Source of the DNA: Lithodes maja
Taxonomy: Eukaryota; Arthropoda; Malacostraca; Decapoda; Lithodidae
Reading direction: 5' to 3'
NCBI GenBank assembly: GCA_037953745.1
Contig: JBAKBP010007461.1
Coordinates: 1 to 64,000 of the forward strand
Length of the DNA stretch: 64,000 nt
A program made the translations under genes and the position numbers. The notes under the pieces were generated by a model that saw only the letters and a list, made by a program, of their open reading frames with translations, ran no database searches and was not told the origin of the DNA. This document shows, one piece after another, positions 19,786-29,803 of the stretch (its first letter is position 1; each line of letters starts with the position of its first letter).

Positions 19786-20240
19786 ATATTTATAAAATGC
19801 ATATCTGTCTTGAAGAATATCTCTAGGCAATTCAACTGACATAATGGCCGGATTCATCAACACATTTACCACCGAGGTCACTGGCAAAGTCGATGTCAAC
19901 TCATTAATATTTTCACCATGCATGTCCTCGATTTAATGCTCTAATTAAATCCCAGGCCCCAGCAATTTAAATATTCCCGCCACTGCCCACCCGGACATAT
20001 TTGGTACGCAATTCAATTCAATTCAATTCAATTAAAAAATCTTTAGACTCAATTACATTGTTTCTATATTTTGTAGCTTCATACATGCCTAACAAACAAT
20101 AATCAACCAAATATCATCACACTCACATACAGTACGTTCATTCAGCTTGAGAATGGTGAACACCCCATGGTTCCACAATGTTTTGTTCCTTGTTTATCAG
20201 GCAACATTTCACTCCTCGAGTGTGTGCTCGTATATACGTG
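19786..20240. other. Spacer with a short (CAATT)n tract
   Basis: No gene. A run of CAATT units sits at about 20009-20032. Confidence 0.4.
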
Positions 20241-20270
20241 TGGAGTACAAAGGAAATCAAGCAACAACAG
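20241..20270 (+). repeat. Repeat X, left half, with target duplication AACAG
   Basis: GTACAAAGGAAATCAAGC and AACAACAG match the minus strand of 9175-9204. The last five bases (20266-20270) are the target duplication of the LTR element that starts at 20271; the repeat resumes at 35624. Confidence 0.8.
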
Positions 20271-20983
20271 TGTAATAGATCATGCCCGGTGCCAATTGTA
20301 ATAGTAATCCTGTCCAGATCGCCAATTGTAATAGATCATAAGACTAATAGGTACTGTAACACTTGCCCATTATCTAGGAAATAAACCTATAATTGATAGT
20401 GTCGTTACTTTAGATCAAAAATAGACAAATATCCCTTGTGAAATTATGGCAACAAAAGTCCCAGAACATGCTATACATTTATATCTATACTGTCTCGATG
20501 CAGTAATATATTTGAAGAGAAAATTGCAGTTCCCAGCTTGCGGGATAATAGAGTACACGGATTTATTGTAATGATAGGTATATATTGATAATAATTATAT
20601 TCTTAAAGTTAGTAAGAATTAAAGAAACAAACATTCCTACTAAAATGGTTTTATTGAATAGCGACACTGAAATTGCATTTATCAAAGAGACAATTTCATT
20701 CACACACTCAGCCACTCAATCTAACCCACTTATCTAATCCACTTACCTAAATACAATTACCCAGTATTATAACTACCCCTAAGATTACCCCAAATCATTA
20801 TACTGATTACTGCTTGTCACACGAAATCTCACATCAACCAACCCTTTAGTCTACTGTGTTACTGAAATCGTCTAGCCCAGCAAATGACCGCATGATCGAA
20901 TAGGCACGAGATTTTCCCACACTCACAGTACCCGTCAATCACACTCATCACTCTCTCTCTCTCTCACCTCCTCACCTCGGTTA

Positions 20984-21440
20984 CGTGACTCGCTAGACTA
21001 ATGAGAGTTGCCTAATTAAAGGGTCTCAAAACGGGCAGTACGACAAGTCCTAGGGAGTCAAGCCGACCATCCTCTAACAGTAACCTCACCCTCTGTGGGG
21101 TTGAGAGCTACGGCGTCACTCACCGACACACCACACACGTGACTCGCTAGACTAATGAGAGTTGCCTAATTAAAGGGGTCTCAAAACGGGCAGTACGACA
21201 AGTCCTTCAAGCCGACAATCCTCTAGCGGTAACCATCACCCTCTGTGGGGTTAAGATGCTACGGCATCACTCACACACCCGCACACATCCACACACACGT
21301 GACTCGCTAGACTAATGAGAGTTGCCTAATCAAAGGGTCTCAAAAAGGCAGTACGACAAGCCCTTCAAGCCGACAATCCTCTAGCGGTAACCTCACCCTC
21401 TGTGGGGTTAAGTGTTACGGCATCACTCACCACACCCGCA
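20984..21440. repeat. Three tandem ~155 bp units inside the LTR
   Basis: CGTGACTCGCTAGACTAATG recurs at about 20984, 21138 and 21297, each followed by AGAGTTGCCTAAT, a CCTCTGTGGGGTT block and a CACACA-rich spacer. The same array lies in the other LTR (34410-34860), so it predates the insertion. Confidence 0.85.
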
Positions 21441-21752
21441 CACATCCACACACACCCCTGGTCACGTGCATAGTTAAATCAGTGGGATATCGCCGCAGGA
21501 GAACTATGTCGCCCTGGGCATCCCTAGCCTTTAGCAAGCCCTCTGTGGGGTCATGCTTACACCTGCCATTCTCGGCCATAGCATAAGCTAATTCGGTCGG
21601 CGTCACAACCTTGGCCATGTGCACGGTCTGGCACAGTCCTGGTGACTGGCCAACGCACACAAGCACACCACCACACATCACTCTCACCACCACACATCAC
21701 TCTGGATATCTCCATCAACGTTGACACTTGTCTAACTGAATTGGACTCACCT

Positions 21753-24146
21753 CACACTACTGATCCACCTGGTGAACAAGCCTACGTCTTTTCTATCCTA
21801 AATGACCTAGAGCAGTTAGTTCAGCAACCCACCCGTATCCCGGATCGCATCGGAGATCGGCCCAACATTCTTGACCTGTTTCTAACTTCTAACCCTTCTT
21901 CTTATACTGTCGATCTTTTCTCTCCTTTGGGCTCCTCCGACCATAAACTTATCTCTGTCACCTGTCCTATCTCTCCAGTACAGCCACCCGATCCTCCTAG
22001 CCGGCGGCGCTTGTGGCACTTTGGCGCTGCCGACTGGGAGGCTCTTCGGCAGTACTTCTTTGATTTCCCATGGAATGATTTCTGCTTCCATGGCCGAGGA
22101 CCCTCGGAGAGTGCTGAACGCATTACCGAGGTAATCCTATCGGGCATGGAAGCTTACATTCCATTCTCTTTCTCTCAGACTAATGCTAAAAAATCTTGGT
22201 TTACTCACGCCTGTTCTACTGCTGTCCGCAATAAGGAGGAAGCATTCAAACGGTACCGACGCCTTAAAACTCAAGACTCTCATTCTTCATATGTTTCTGC
22301 CCGGAATCAAGCCAAATCTGTTCTTCGACTTGCCAAACACTCTTTCATCAATAATAAATGCACTGAACTATCCAACTCTAGCTCTTCCCAAGCTTTCTGG
22401 CATCTAGCCAAAAACCTCTCCAACAATTTCTCTTCCTCGTCTTTCCCTCCCCTTTCCCACTCTGATGGCACAACCATCACTTCTTCCTCTGACAAAGCTA
22501 AACTCTTCGCTCAAACTTTTGCTAGAAACTCCACCTTGGATGATTCCGGTGCTATTCCTCCCTCTCCGCCCTCCTCTCTCTTACTTATGCCTAATATCCT
22601 AATCTCTTCTAAAGATGTACTTTCTACCCTCTCTGGGCTTAACACTAATAAGGCGTACGGTCCGGACGGTGTTCCTCCTGTTGTTCTCAAAAACTGTGCT
22701 TCCGTGCTGACTCCCTGCCTAGGCAAACTCTTTCGTCTCTGTCTATCCTCTAACGTCTTCCCTTCATGCTGGAAGTTTGCTCACATTCAACCTGTCCCAA
22801 AGAAGGGTGACCGCTCTCAACCCTCCAACTATCGTCCAATTGCTCTTATCTCTTGTCTTTCTAAAGTTTTTGAAACTATTCTTGCTTCCAAATTTCTTAA
22901 GCATTTCTCTTCTCATAATCTGCTCTCAGATCGCCAGTATGGCTTCCTTAAGGGTCGCTCTACTGGTGATCTTCTTTCATATCTTACTAACTCTTGGTCA
23001 TCCTCCTTTCGGGACTTCGGTGAGACTTTTTCTATTGCACTAGACATATCGAAAGCTTTCGATAGAGTCTGGCATAAATCTTTAATTTCTAAACTACCCT
23101 CCTTCGGTTTCTATCCATCCATCTGTGCCTTTGTCTCTAATTTCCTTTCCGGCCGTTCCATAGCTGCGGTTGTGGACGGCCATTGTTCACTTCCTCACCC
23201 TATAAACTCCGGTGTTCCTCAGGGCTCTGTCCTATCTCCTATTCTCTTTCTAATTTTTATAAATGATCTCCTTAACTGTACCTTAATTCCCATCCATTCA
23301 TACGCAGACGACTCAACCTTACACTACTCCATTAGTTTTTCAGAACGCCCCAGCCAGCAATCCCTCAACGACAAACGTAATGAAGCCATAGAACTCTTAA
23401 ATTCTGATCTAAATACTATTTCCAATTGGGGCAGAGAAAACCTTATTAACTTTAATGCTTCCAAAACCCAATTTCTCCATCTATCTACCCGTCAGGATCT
23501 CCCAGCGGACTATCCCTTATTCTTCAACAATACAAAAATCAACCCTTCATCTTCTCTCAATATTCTTGGTGTCTCTTTTTCTTCTGCTCTCATTTGGAAG
23601 GACCATATTACCAGTCTTGCTAAGGCAGCCTCCCAGAAGCTGGGTGTGCTCAACCGCCTTAGGGGGTTCTTTTCCCCTGCACAGCTTCTTGCTCTGTACA
23701 GGGGCATAGTGCGCCCTTGTATTGAGTATTGTTCACATGTGTGGGGAGGTTCCTCTCACACCGCTCTCCTAGACAAAGTTGAAAGGAAGGCCTTTCGTAT
23801 CATTAACTCCCGTCCACTCACTAACTCTCTGCAATCTCTCTGTCTCCGCCGCAATGTTGCATCTCTCTCGCTATTCTATCGCTACTATAATAATCAGTGT
23901 TCCTCAGAGCTATCCCAGTGCATACCACCTCCTTTACGTAGGGCACGTGGTACCCGTCTTGCAACTCAATCCCACCCCTACTCTGTGCAACTCTCCAACC
24001 CAAGAGTGAAACGTTACTCTCAAACTTTCTTCTACTCAACATCTGAGCTCTGGAACTCTCTCCCAGAATCAGTCTTTCCCTCTTCCTATGACTTAAATTG
24101 CTTCAAACTCCGTGTGTCCAGGCATTTTGGCTCGAACGTCCCTTGA
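21753..24146 (+). CDS. LINE-B ORF2, truncated endonuclease plus reverse transcriptase
   Basis: About 797 codons of element-derived sequence in an open frame that extends by chance upstream into the LTR. The end of the AP-endonuclease is visible (NILDLFLTSNP, SSDHKLISVTCP). The RT follows with NYRPIALISCLSK, ALDISKAFDRVWHKSL, SGVPQGSVLSPILFL and the catalytic YADD in SYADDSTLHYS. The end carries WNSLPESVFPSSYD, as in the other copies. The N-terminal endonuclease half is missing through 5' truncation, so the copy is dead although RT is intact. The clade is uncertain; endonuclease and RT motifs suggest the jockey/I superclade. The minus-strand copy at 54727-56955 supplies the missing endonuclease part. 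Confidence 0.85.
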   Translation, partial: HTTDPPGEQAYVFSILNDLEQLVQQPTRIPDRIGDRPNILDLFLTSNPSSYTVDLFSPLGSSDHKLISVTCPISPVQPPDPPSRRRLWHFGAADWEALRQYFFDFPWNDFCFHGRGPSESAERITEVILSGMEAYIPFSFSQTNAKKSWFTHACSTAVRNKEEAFKRYRRLKTQDSHSSYVSARNQAKSVLRLAKHSFINNKCTELSNSSSSQAFWHLAKNLSNNFSSSSFPPLSHSDGTTITSSSDKAKLFAQTFARNSTLDDSGAIPPSPPSSLLLMPNILISSKDVLSTLSGLNTNKAYGPDGVPPVVLKNCASVLTPCLGKLFRLCLSSNVFPSCWKFAHIQPVPKKGDRSQPSNYRPIALISCLSKVFETILASKFLKHFSSHNLLSDRQYGFLKGRSTGDLLSYLTNSWSSSFRDFGETFSIALDISKAFDRVWHKSLISKLPSFGFYPSICAFVSNFLSGRSIAAVVDGHCSLPHPINSGVPQGSVLSPILFLIFINDLLNCTLIPIHSYADDSTLHYSISFSERPSQQSLNDKRNEAIELLNSDLNTISNWGRENLINFNASKTQFLHLSTRQDLPADYPLFFNNTKINPSSSLNILGVSFSSALIWKDHITSLAKAASQKLGVLNRLRGFFSPAQLLALYRGIVRPCIEYCSHVWGGSSHTALLDKVERKAFRIINSRPLTNSLQSLCLRRNVASLSLFYRYYNNQCSSELSQCIPPPLRRARGTRLATQSHPYSVQLSNPRVKRYSQTFFYSTSELWNSLPESVFPSSYDLNCFKLRVSRHFGSNVP

Positions 24147-24237
24147 TTTTGGCCGTGTCACTCTTTCAACTATGGGGGAGGCACTCGCTATAGGCAGTTA
24201 TGCCTTTTGCCTCCCTCAATCACATCACATAGAAAAA
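21753..24237 (+). mobile_element. LINE-B (jockey/I-like APE LINE), 5'-truncated, inserted in the LTR
   Basis: Interrupts the left LTR exactly: the intact LTR reads ACTCACCTGATTATGG, and here ACCT occurs on both sides (21749-21752, 24238-24241). It starts inside the endonuclease domain and keeps RT and the complete 3' end. Other copies are at 8275-8446 (plus) and 54727-56955 (minus). Confidence 0.88.
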
Positions 24238-24689
24238 ACCTGATTATGGTTGAATTAGGGCACGAGGTGCCCTCGCAGCCCTGCCGACCCATTCATCGCG
24301 GGCACAACAAAATTGGACTATCTCGTTGGGGTCGGGCAGGAGCAGAATAAGGCCTGTCCTGGGCATTCCTGCCCCCTTTATAACCTCGGTTTTCCCCTCC
24401 CCATCACATTTTGAATTTGGTGCCAATGAAAAGACTGGACGCTCCCTATGACCACGCCTACAACATGAACGCACACACACATGTACGCGTAACGGCGGCC
24501 TACCCACGCTCACAAGCAAGAACGCACACACGCACACATGTGCGTGAGGCGCCTAGCGGTACACAGGCCTATGCCTGTGCCTCCACCCCTCTTCTCTACA
24601 GCTGTTCCTGCCTCCCCAATTTTTCCCGCGCTCGAGAAATATACCTAACCCTGTAGTATATAATCACAGTCACGGTCTGACCCGTGACA

Positions 24690-24700
24690 TTCCCCCCTAC
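24690..24700 (-). promoter_or_regulatory. Polypurine tract of the LARD-like element
   Basis: On the minus strand GTAGGGGGGAA directly precedes the LTR start (TGTCACGGG). This fixes the element's orientation. Confidence 0.7.
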
Positions 24701-24746
24701 TAACATTGATTTTGCTCTGCTAAAATCACTCAGGTGTCATTCAGGG

Positions 24747-25543
24747 TGTATCGTATAAATACGATAGAATATGACTCTTTTGTGATCTCGTATGTCTCTG
24801 TGACGTCACGATCTCTCCTACAGCACGACGTAGGACGAGTAGATCGTATATTATAAGATTGTAAATAAGTTAAGTTATAAAAGGCCTAATATGCTATTAA
24901 GCAATATTGCCATGGTCTTATGTAGTATATATGAATTTATCGTATATATTAATATAATTTATCGTATAGAGCAACCTAAATGCGGTACGATAAATTGGGC
25001 TCCTGGCGGTTTGCCAAGGCAGCAAGGTGTGCTTTTGAGGTACGCCAGAGCCTTCACGAACACCAACCAGTTAACATCCAATTTTCCGCCCTCAGTTGAT
25101 CGTGCTTTTGTGCCTGTAATCACAATACACATACAGCAATACACTCAGCTACACCATCACGACGCTCTCATCGACATCATGGCTGACTGATAGATAAGCA
25201 TACATTATAATAATCATGTCCATTCCCATGTAATCATTTATTCTTTCTTTAACTTGACTCGAGTCTTGGGACCGAAGTCTCGTTCCCCATTGTCCACCGC
25301 CATATTGGATAAAACGTTCTCCCTTGCCTCATTGCCACGTGGAACTATTGGTGAGTTAATTCCTGGCTAATATTAACCCTTATAACCTTACCCTATATAT
25401 ACATTTGTTATGTGAGACCTTTGGATATAAATTAGCTTGTTTCAGATTGAATTCAATTTAGATATAGAGTAGTTTTCATTTAGATTGATTTTATTTGATT
25501 CATTACAGCTTAGTAATATTTAACTTCCATTGATAGTTTACCA
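24747..25543 (+). repeat. Left LTR of the BEL element
   Basis: Begins TGTATCGTATAAATACGATA, itself a short palindrome, and ends TTTACCA. A primer-binding site follows at about 25546 (TGGTGCCCAGACC). A 99-codon ORF in it recurs in the right LTR and is probably incidental. Confidence 0.92.
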
Positions 25544-25545
25544 CA

Positions 25546-25956
25546 TTGGTGCCCAGACCCGGGAATTAGCTACCAGTAAGGGATTTTAAGGCAATGAACA
25601 AGGGGACATATAACAGGATGCAGGAACAACTCTATGATAAACTGGCAAGGCTAGCCAAGCGATGGTTAGAGCCGGAATGCAGGGTCCCATCGTTGTGCCT
25701 GCCTAAGTCCTGCATCCCACCCATCATCTTTCCCCAGTAATTTTCTTTTCCGTTTCAGACTTCCTGTGACATATGACCTGACCTAACATTTTTTTCTTGT
25801 TCAATATGATCCATTAGTAGGTATTGCTATTTAGTGTACTATTTTTTCTCCATAACATAGAAGTCCGCCGGTTGGCGTCTCTTAATTAGACTATTATTTG
25901 GCCGTTGTTTTTGTAACGTAACATTTAGATACATAGCCTATAGGCTCGCATGCAAA
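25546..25956 (+). promoter_or_regulatory. BEL primer-binding site and leader
   Basis: TGGTGCCCAGACCCGGGA lies two bases after the LTR and serves as the tRNA primer-binding site. The rest is an untranslated leader before gag. Confidence 0.7.
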
Positions 25957-28038
25957 ATGGATAAAAATGATAAAGAGACACCGTCTAGTGGGGTGCTGAT
26001 CAAAGCCCCTAAAAATCAAAGGGCGGGACTTCGGGGAGTATTAAATAGGCTAATAGTGGACTTAAACACTTTCATCACTACTGCTGATCTAGAGGAATTG
26101 GAGGCCAGATTAGATAACGTCCAGGCTACCCACGGTCGTATTACGGCTCTGAGTGAGGTGATTGTGGCTGACATGATAGAGGAGGCAGAGATAATTACAG
26201 AGTGTGATAATCGCGCCCTCTATGACGAACCTGTCTTTAGAGCGAAGCGCCTATTACAGCGTGCTGTCACAAGTAAGAAGGGAGGCGATAATGAGGCCCA
26301 TAGAAGGGCTGACCCAAAACAGACTGTACACCTCCCAAAGCTCAATCTTCCTACATTTGGGGGCAAGTTAACCGAGTGGTTAGCTTTCTGGGACGTATTT
26401 CGATCTGCGGTTCATGAATCCTCTTTGGATAATGTCCGCAAGTTTCACTATCTGAAGGGACAAATGGAAGGAGAGGCCTTACATTTAATAGAGGGTTTTG
26501 CAGTAGTGGGTGGTAGTTATCTTGAAGCGGTACACTTATTAGAGTCCACATACGGGGATAGAGAGCAGTTGAAGATGGCCCATGTCGTTGCCTTGTTGGG
26601 GCTCGCAGAACCACAGTATAAGGTTGATGAGTTGACAAACTTCAGGGCAAATATGGAGTGCCATACTCGATCGCTAGACACCCTAGGGCTTACCACGCAG
26701 GAAATGATAGTCATTATCTTGCGGCAGAAACTTCCTATGGCAATACTTGATAAGGTAAGATCATTTGAACTGGGGGAGTTCAAAACTCAGTTCAGCAAGG
26801 AGATCAATAATCTACAGTTGAACAAAGGGAGAATGTATGTGTCGGGAGGGAGTGAGAATGTGGAGAAGAGGGGAACAATAAGCATGACAGTGGGGACTAA
26901 AGTAAAGAAAGAGGGTGTGTATAAGAAACCTGCTCAGATTCTATGTAAGCTATGTAACAACAAACATAAATGGAGTTTCTGCATAAAATACCCAACAAAT
27001 GAGACAAAACTAGCACAGGTGAAAAGATTGAAGCTATGTGTAGGTTGTCTAAGTGGGGAACATGGTAAGCAGGGACAATGTACTGCTACATACTTAAGGC
27101 CCTGTCGGCACTGCAAAGGACATCACTTTGATAAGTTGTGTCCTACAGCGGATAAAGTCAAAGACGTCAAAAATGAGGGTACTACAACTGTGACACTAGG
27201 TAGCACGCAAGACACCACTATATTGCCCACAATACAGATTCCCATGGAAGGTAATGACAGTAACAAAGTTTGTCGGGTACTTCTAGATCAAGGGTCTCAA
27301 CGTTCCTTTATAAAGAGGTCCGTACTAGTGGGACTGAAGCACCGAATCGTAGGGGCTGAGACTCTTCGATTACAGGGCTTCACAGGGGTTACTGATAAAC
27401 AAGACTACGAGATAGCGGAGATTTCATATTTCTATCGTAAAAACCGGTACTTTATGACTTGTATCGTAGTAGACACCCTACCAGAATATGTATCTGTGGG
27501 TGTGAAGAAGGTGGAACACGCATTACGTAGCAAAGGGGTTAACTTGTCAGATCCCATGGGAAATCAGAGTGAGGTGCATGTTCTACTTGGTGTGGATCAT
27601 TATTATGAAGTAGTATACCCTGGATTTAAAAAGATGTGTGGTGTAATTTTAATCCCCACTAAATTTGGATACTGCATGAGCGGAAAGGTGCATACTACAC
27701 AGTCAAAGGTCCTGGTCGACACGGTCTCGATATATAGAGTCAATGTAACCGCGGCAGAGGAGTTGGGAAGGGAGGATTCCCAACCTAGTGACCCTAAGAT
27801 GGCTGCCGAGTTCGACCTGGAACGACTGTGGAGATTGGATCACATAGGCATTAATCCTATGGAGACTGATTATGACTCGGAAGTTGCGCTACAAAGGTTT
27901 GACGAGTCTGTGTGCTACTGTGCCTCAGACAAGCAATATAAAGTTAGTTTACCCTGGAAGAACAGTGAGATAAGCCTGCCTACCAACTATGGTTTGGCAT
28001 TAGGTCGCTTGCGCGCATTGCAGCGGAAATTGTCTTAA
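25957..28038 (+). CDS. BEL Gag and aspartic protease
   Basis: A 693-codon ORF starting ATG GAT AAA. The N-terminal half is a BEL-type Gag (LPKLNLPTFGG and WLAFWDVF followed by HYLKGQM, typical of Pao/BEL Gag). Cys/His clusters at about residues 328-395 (CKLCNNKHKWSFC, CVGCLSGEH, CRHCKGHHFDKLC) would bind RNA. The protease motif is at about 441 (LLDQGSQRSFI), with Gln in the variable position. The tail (AEFDLERLWRLDHIG) leads to the RT linker. The frame ends at TCT TAA C, and homology continues in the next frame (+1) without a gap. This is either a single-base insertion in this copy or a +1 recoding site. Confidence 0.88.
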   Translation: MDKNDKETPSSGVLIKAPKNQRAGLRGVLNRLIVDLNTFITTADLEELEARLDNVQATHGRITALSEVIVADMIEEAEIITECDNRALYDEPVFRAKRLLQRAVTSKKGGDNEAHRRADPKQTVHLPKLNLPTFGGKLTEWLAFWDVFRSAVHESSLDNVRKFHYLKGQMEGEALHLIEGFAVVGGSYLEAVHLLESTYGDREQLKMAHVVALLGLAEPQYKVDELTNFRANMECHTRSLDTLGLTTQEMIVIILRQKLPMAILDKVRSFELGEFKTQFSKEINNLQLNKGRMYVSGGSENVEKRGTISMTVGTKVKKEGVYKKPAQILCKLCNNKHKWSFCIKYPTNETKLAQVKRLKLCVGCLSGEHGKQGQCTATYLRPCRHCKGHHFDKLCPTADKVKDVKNEGTTTVTLGSTQDTTILPTIQIPMEGNDSNKVCRVLLDQGSQRSFIKRSVLVGLKHRIVGAETLRLQGFTGVTDKQDYEIAEISYFYRKNRYFMTCIVVDTLPEYVSVGVKKVEHALRSKGVNLSDPMGNQSEVHVLLGVDHYYEVVYPGFKKMCGVILIPTKFGYCMSGKVHTTQSKVLVDTVSIYRVNVTAAEELGREDSQPSDPKMAAEFDLERLWRLDHIGINPMETDYDSEVALQRFDESVCYCASDKQYKVSLPWKNSEISLPTNYGLALGRLRALQRKLS

Positions 28039-28198
28039 CGAACCGAGCACGCGCCAGGCGTATGACGATGTATTTCGGAGTTATGAGGATAGGGGCTTTA
28101 TAGAGAGAGTCGATGTCAGGGAACCGTGTAAGAAGGGTAGGGTTCACTATCTGGCCCATCATGGGGTAAAGAAAGACAGCGTCACCACACCAATACGG

Positions 28199-29794
28199 GT
28201 GGTGTATGACTGTTCTGCCCACCAAGAACAACAACCCAGTCTAAATGACTGCCTGTTGACAGATCCGTCCATGGTGTCTGACCTGTCCCAACATCTATTG
28301 CGGTTTAGGCTGGGGAAGTATGCCTATACCAGTGACATCGAGAAGGCATTCTTGATGGTCAAGCTAAAGGAGGAAGATAGAGATGTTACCCGCTTTCTTT
28401 GGTTCGGCGACATTAGCGACTCTGAAAGTCCCATCATAATATACCGTTTTCGGGTTGTACTCTTTGGGGCCACTTGCTCGCAGTTTTTGTTAAATGCCAC
28501 AATCAGAAAACATCTAGCTGACACTCATGAGGACACAAGTAAACTATCTCGCGGATTATACATTGACAATCTGCAGGGCACTAGCGATAGTCAAAATGAT
28601 TTGTTATGTGCATACTGGCAAGCACGCAGATTGTTTGCGGATGCACATCTATTTCTCCGCGAGTGGGTTACTAATAGTGAAGATCTTCAGAGTTTAATAC
28701 AGGTGGATGGTACGGCATCTCTTAACCAGGAAAAGTCCAGAAATTTGGGGATGATCTGGCAACCTAAACATGACATACTAACTTTTCAAACAAGGTCTTT
28801 TGCTCAGCAGACAGGAGCGCACACCAAAAGAAGTCTGTTGAGCAAAGTTGCGCAATATTTTGATCCTTTGGGTCTAGCATTACCCGTTACCATAAGAGCT
28901 AGGATTCTAATGCAGGAAGTTTGGAGACGTAAGATAGGATGGGATGACAGTTTGCCCGAGGACTTGAATAACCAAGGGACATTGTTGTTGAATGAATATG
29001 CCATCCTATGTACTAAACCTATACCTCGTAAAGTGGCGGCGTTCGGTGACGTTACGTTACACACGTTTTGCGATGCTAGCGCCACGGCATACGGGGTAGC
29101 CATATATGTTGTTACTTCATTTGGGGCACATTTAGTTACAGCCCGGGCCAAGGTAGCCCCGGTTAAAAAGGTAACTATCCCTAAAATGGAATTGACTGCC
29201 ATGCTGCTATTAGCACGTCTGGTGCAACATGTACGCGCAGCATACGAGAGCGAATTAAATATTGAAATCGTTCATGTATGGTGCGATAGTCAGGTCGCAC
29301 TCAACTGGATACATAGCAAGAAGTCTCTGCCAGTTTATGTGCGGAATAGGGTAGATGAGATTAGAGCCCTTTTGCCAGACGTTGCTTATCATTATGTAAA
29401 TACAAAAGAAAACCCTAGTGATCTCATAACTAGGGGTATAACGGCTAGCCAGTTAATGAAGTCCGAATTGTGGTGGCATGGTCCAAAGTGGCTGCTCCAT
29501 GAAAGTGAATGGACAATATGGCATGCTGTTGGTGAGGGACTTCTGCCACTGGAAACAGTGGCAGTTACAGCCCAACCAAATGAGCCACCGGGTCCTATCA
29601 TGAAGTGGGCAAGATTCGGTGACTATAATAAACTAGTCAGAGTTGTAGCTTGGGTGTTGCGATATGTATCCAATCTCAAGCTTAAAGTAGCGGGCCAACT
29701 CTGCAACAGGGGTCACAACATTGATTCTCGTGAATTTAAAGCAGCTGAAGTAACTTTGATCAAATGGGTTCAAGTAGAAACCTTTTCCAATTAA
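28199..29794 (+). CDS. BEL reverse transcriptase and RNase H
   Basis: The open frame, which in fact extends back to about 28038, encodes the RT (RVVYDCSA, TSDIEKAFLMVKL, FLWFGD, FRVVLFGATCSQFLL) with the catalytic box GLYIDNLQGT at about residues 119-128. It reads YIDN instead of YVDD; an Asn in the second position also occurs, as I recall, in other invertebrate BEL elements. RNase H follows (HTFCDASATAYGVAIY, TIPKMELTAMLL, WCDSQVALNWI). The frame ends at TAA (29792-29794), and homology continues in the same frame to the integrase ORF. So this is a single in-frame stop and not a gene end. Confidence 0.88.
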   Translation: MVYDCSAHQEQQPSLNDCLLTDPSMVSDLSQHLLRFRLGKYAYTSDIEKAFLMVKLKEEDRDVTRFLWFGDISDSESPIIIYRFRVVLFGATCSQFLLNATIRKHLADTHEDTSKLSRGLYIDNLQGTSDSQNDLLCAYWQARRLFADAHLFLREWVTNSEDLQSLIQVDGTASLNQEKSRNLGMIWQPKHDILTFQTRSFAQQTGAHTKRSLLSKVAQYFDPLGLALPVTIRARILMQEVWRRKIGWDDSLPEDLNNQGTLLLNEYAILCTKPIPRKVAAFGDVTLHTFCDASATAYGVAIYVVTSFGAHLVTARAKVAPVKKVTIPKMELTAMLLLARLVQHVRAAYESELNIEIVHVWCDSQVALNWIHSKKSLPVYVRNRVDEIRALLPDVAYHYVNTKENPSDLITRGITASQLMKSELWWHGPKWLLHESEWTIWHAVGEGLLPLETVAVTAQPNEPPGPIMKWARFGDYNKLVRVVAWVLRYVSNLKLKVAGQLCNRGHNIDSREFKAAEVTLIKWVQVETFSN

Positions 29795-29803
29795 TTAGAA
29801 TCC

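Larger units (their letters stand above)
20271..24689 (-). repeat. LTR (left) of the LARD-like element, interrupted by LINE-B
   Basis: LTR sequence covers 20271-21752 and 24242-24689. It matches 33698-35623 with few differences. The LINE-B insertion and an ACCT duplication lie between the two parts. Confidence 0.88.

Noticed and set aside
20984..21440. CRISPR-like array
   Set aside because: The repeats are ~155 bp contiguous units in a eukaryotic LTR, with no short-repeat/spacer structure.
21427..21693. 88-codon minus-strand ORF in the LARD-like LTR (also 34792-35118)
   Set aside because: It overlaps CACA-rich LTR sequence and has no recognisable domain. The two copies differ in reading length.
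24891..25190. 99-codon ORF repeated in both BEL LTRs (also 31428-31727)
   Set aside because: It matches no family I know, lies across LTR regulatory sequence, and its conservation follows from the LTRs being nearly identical.
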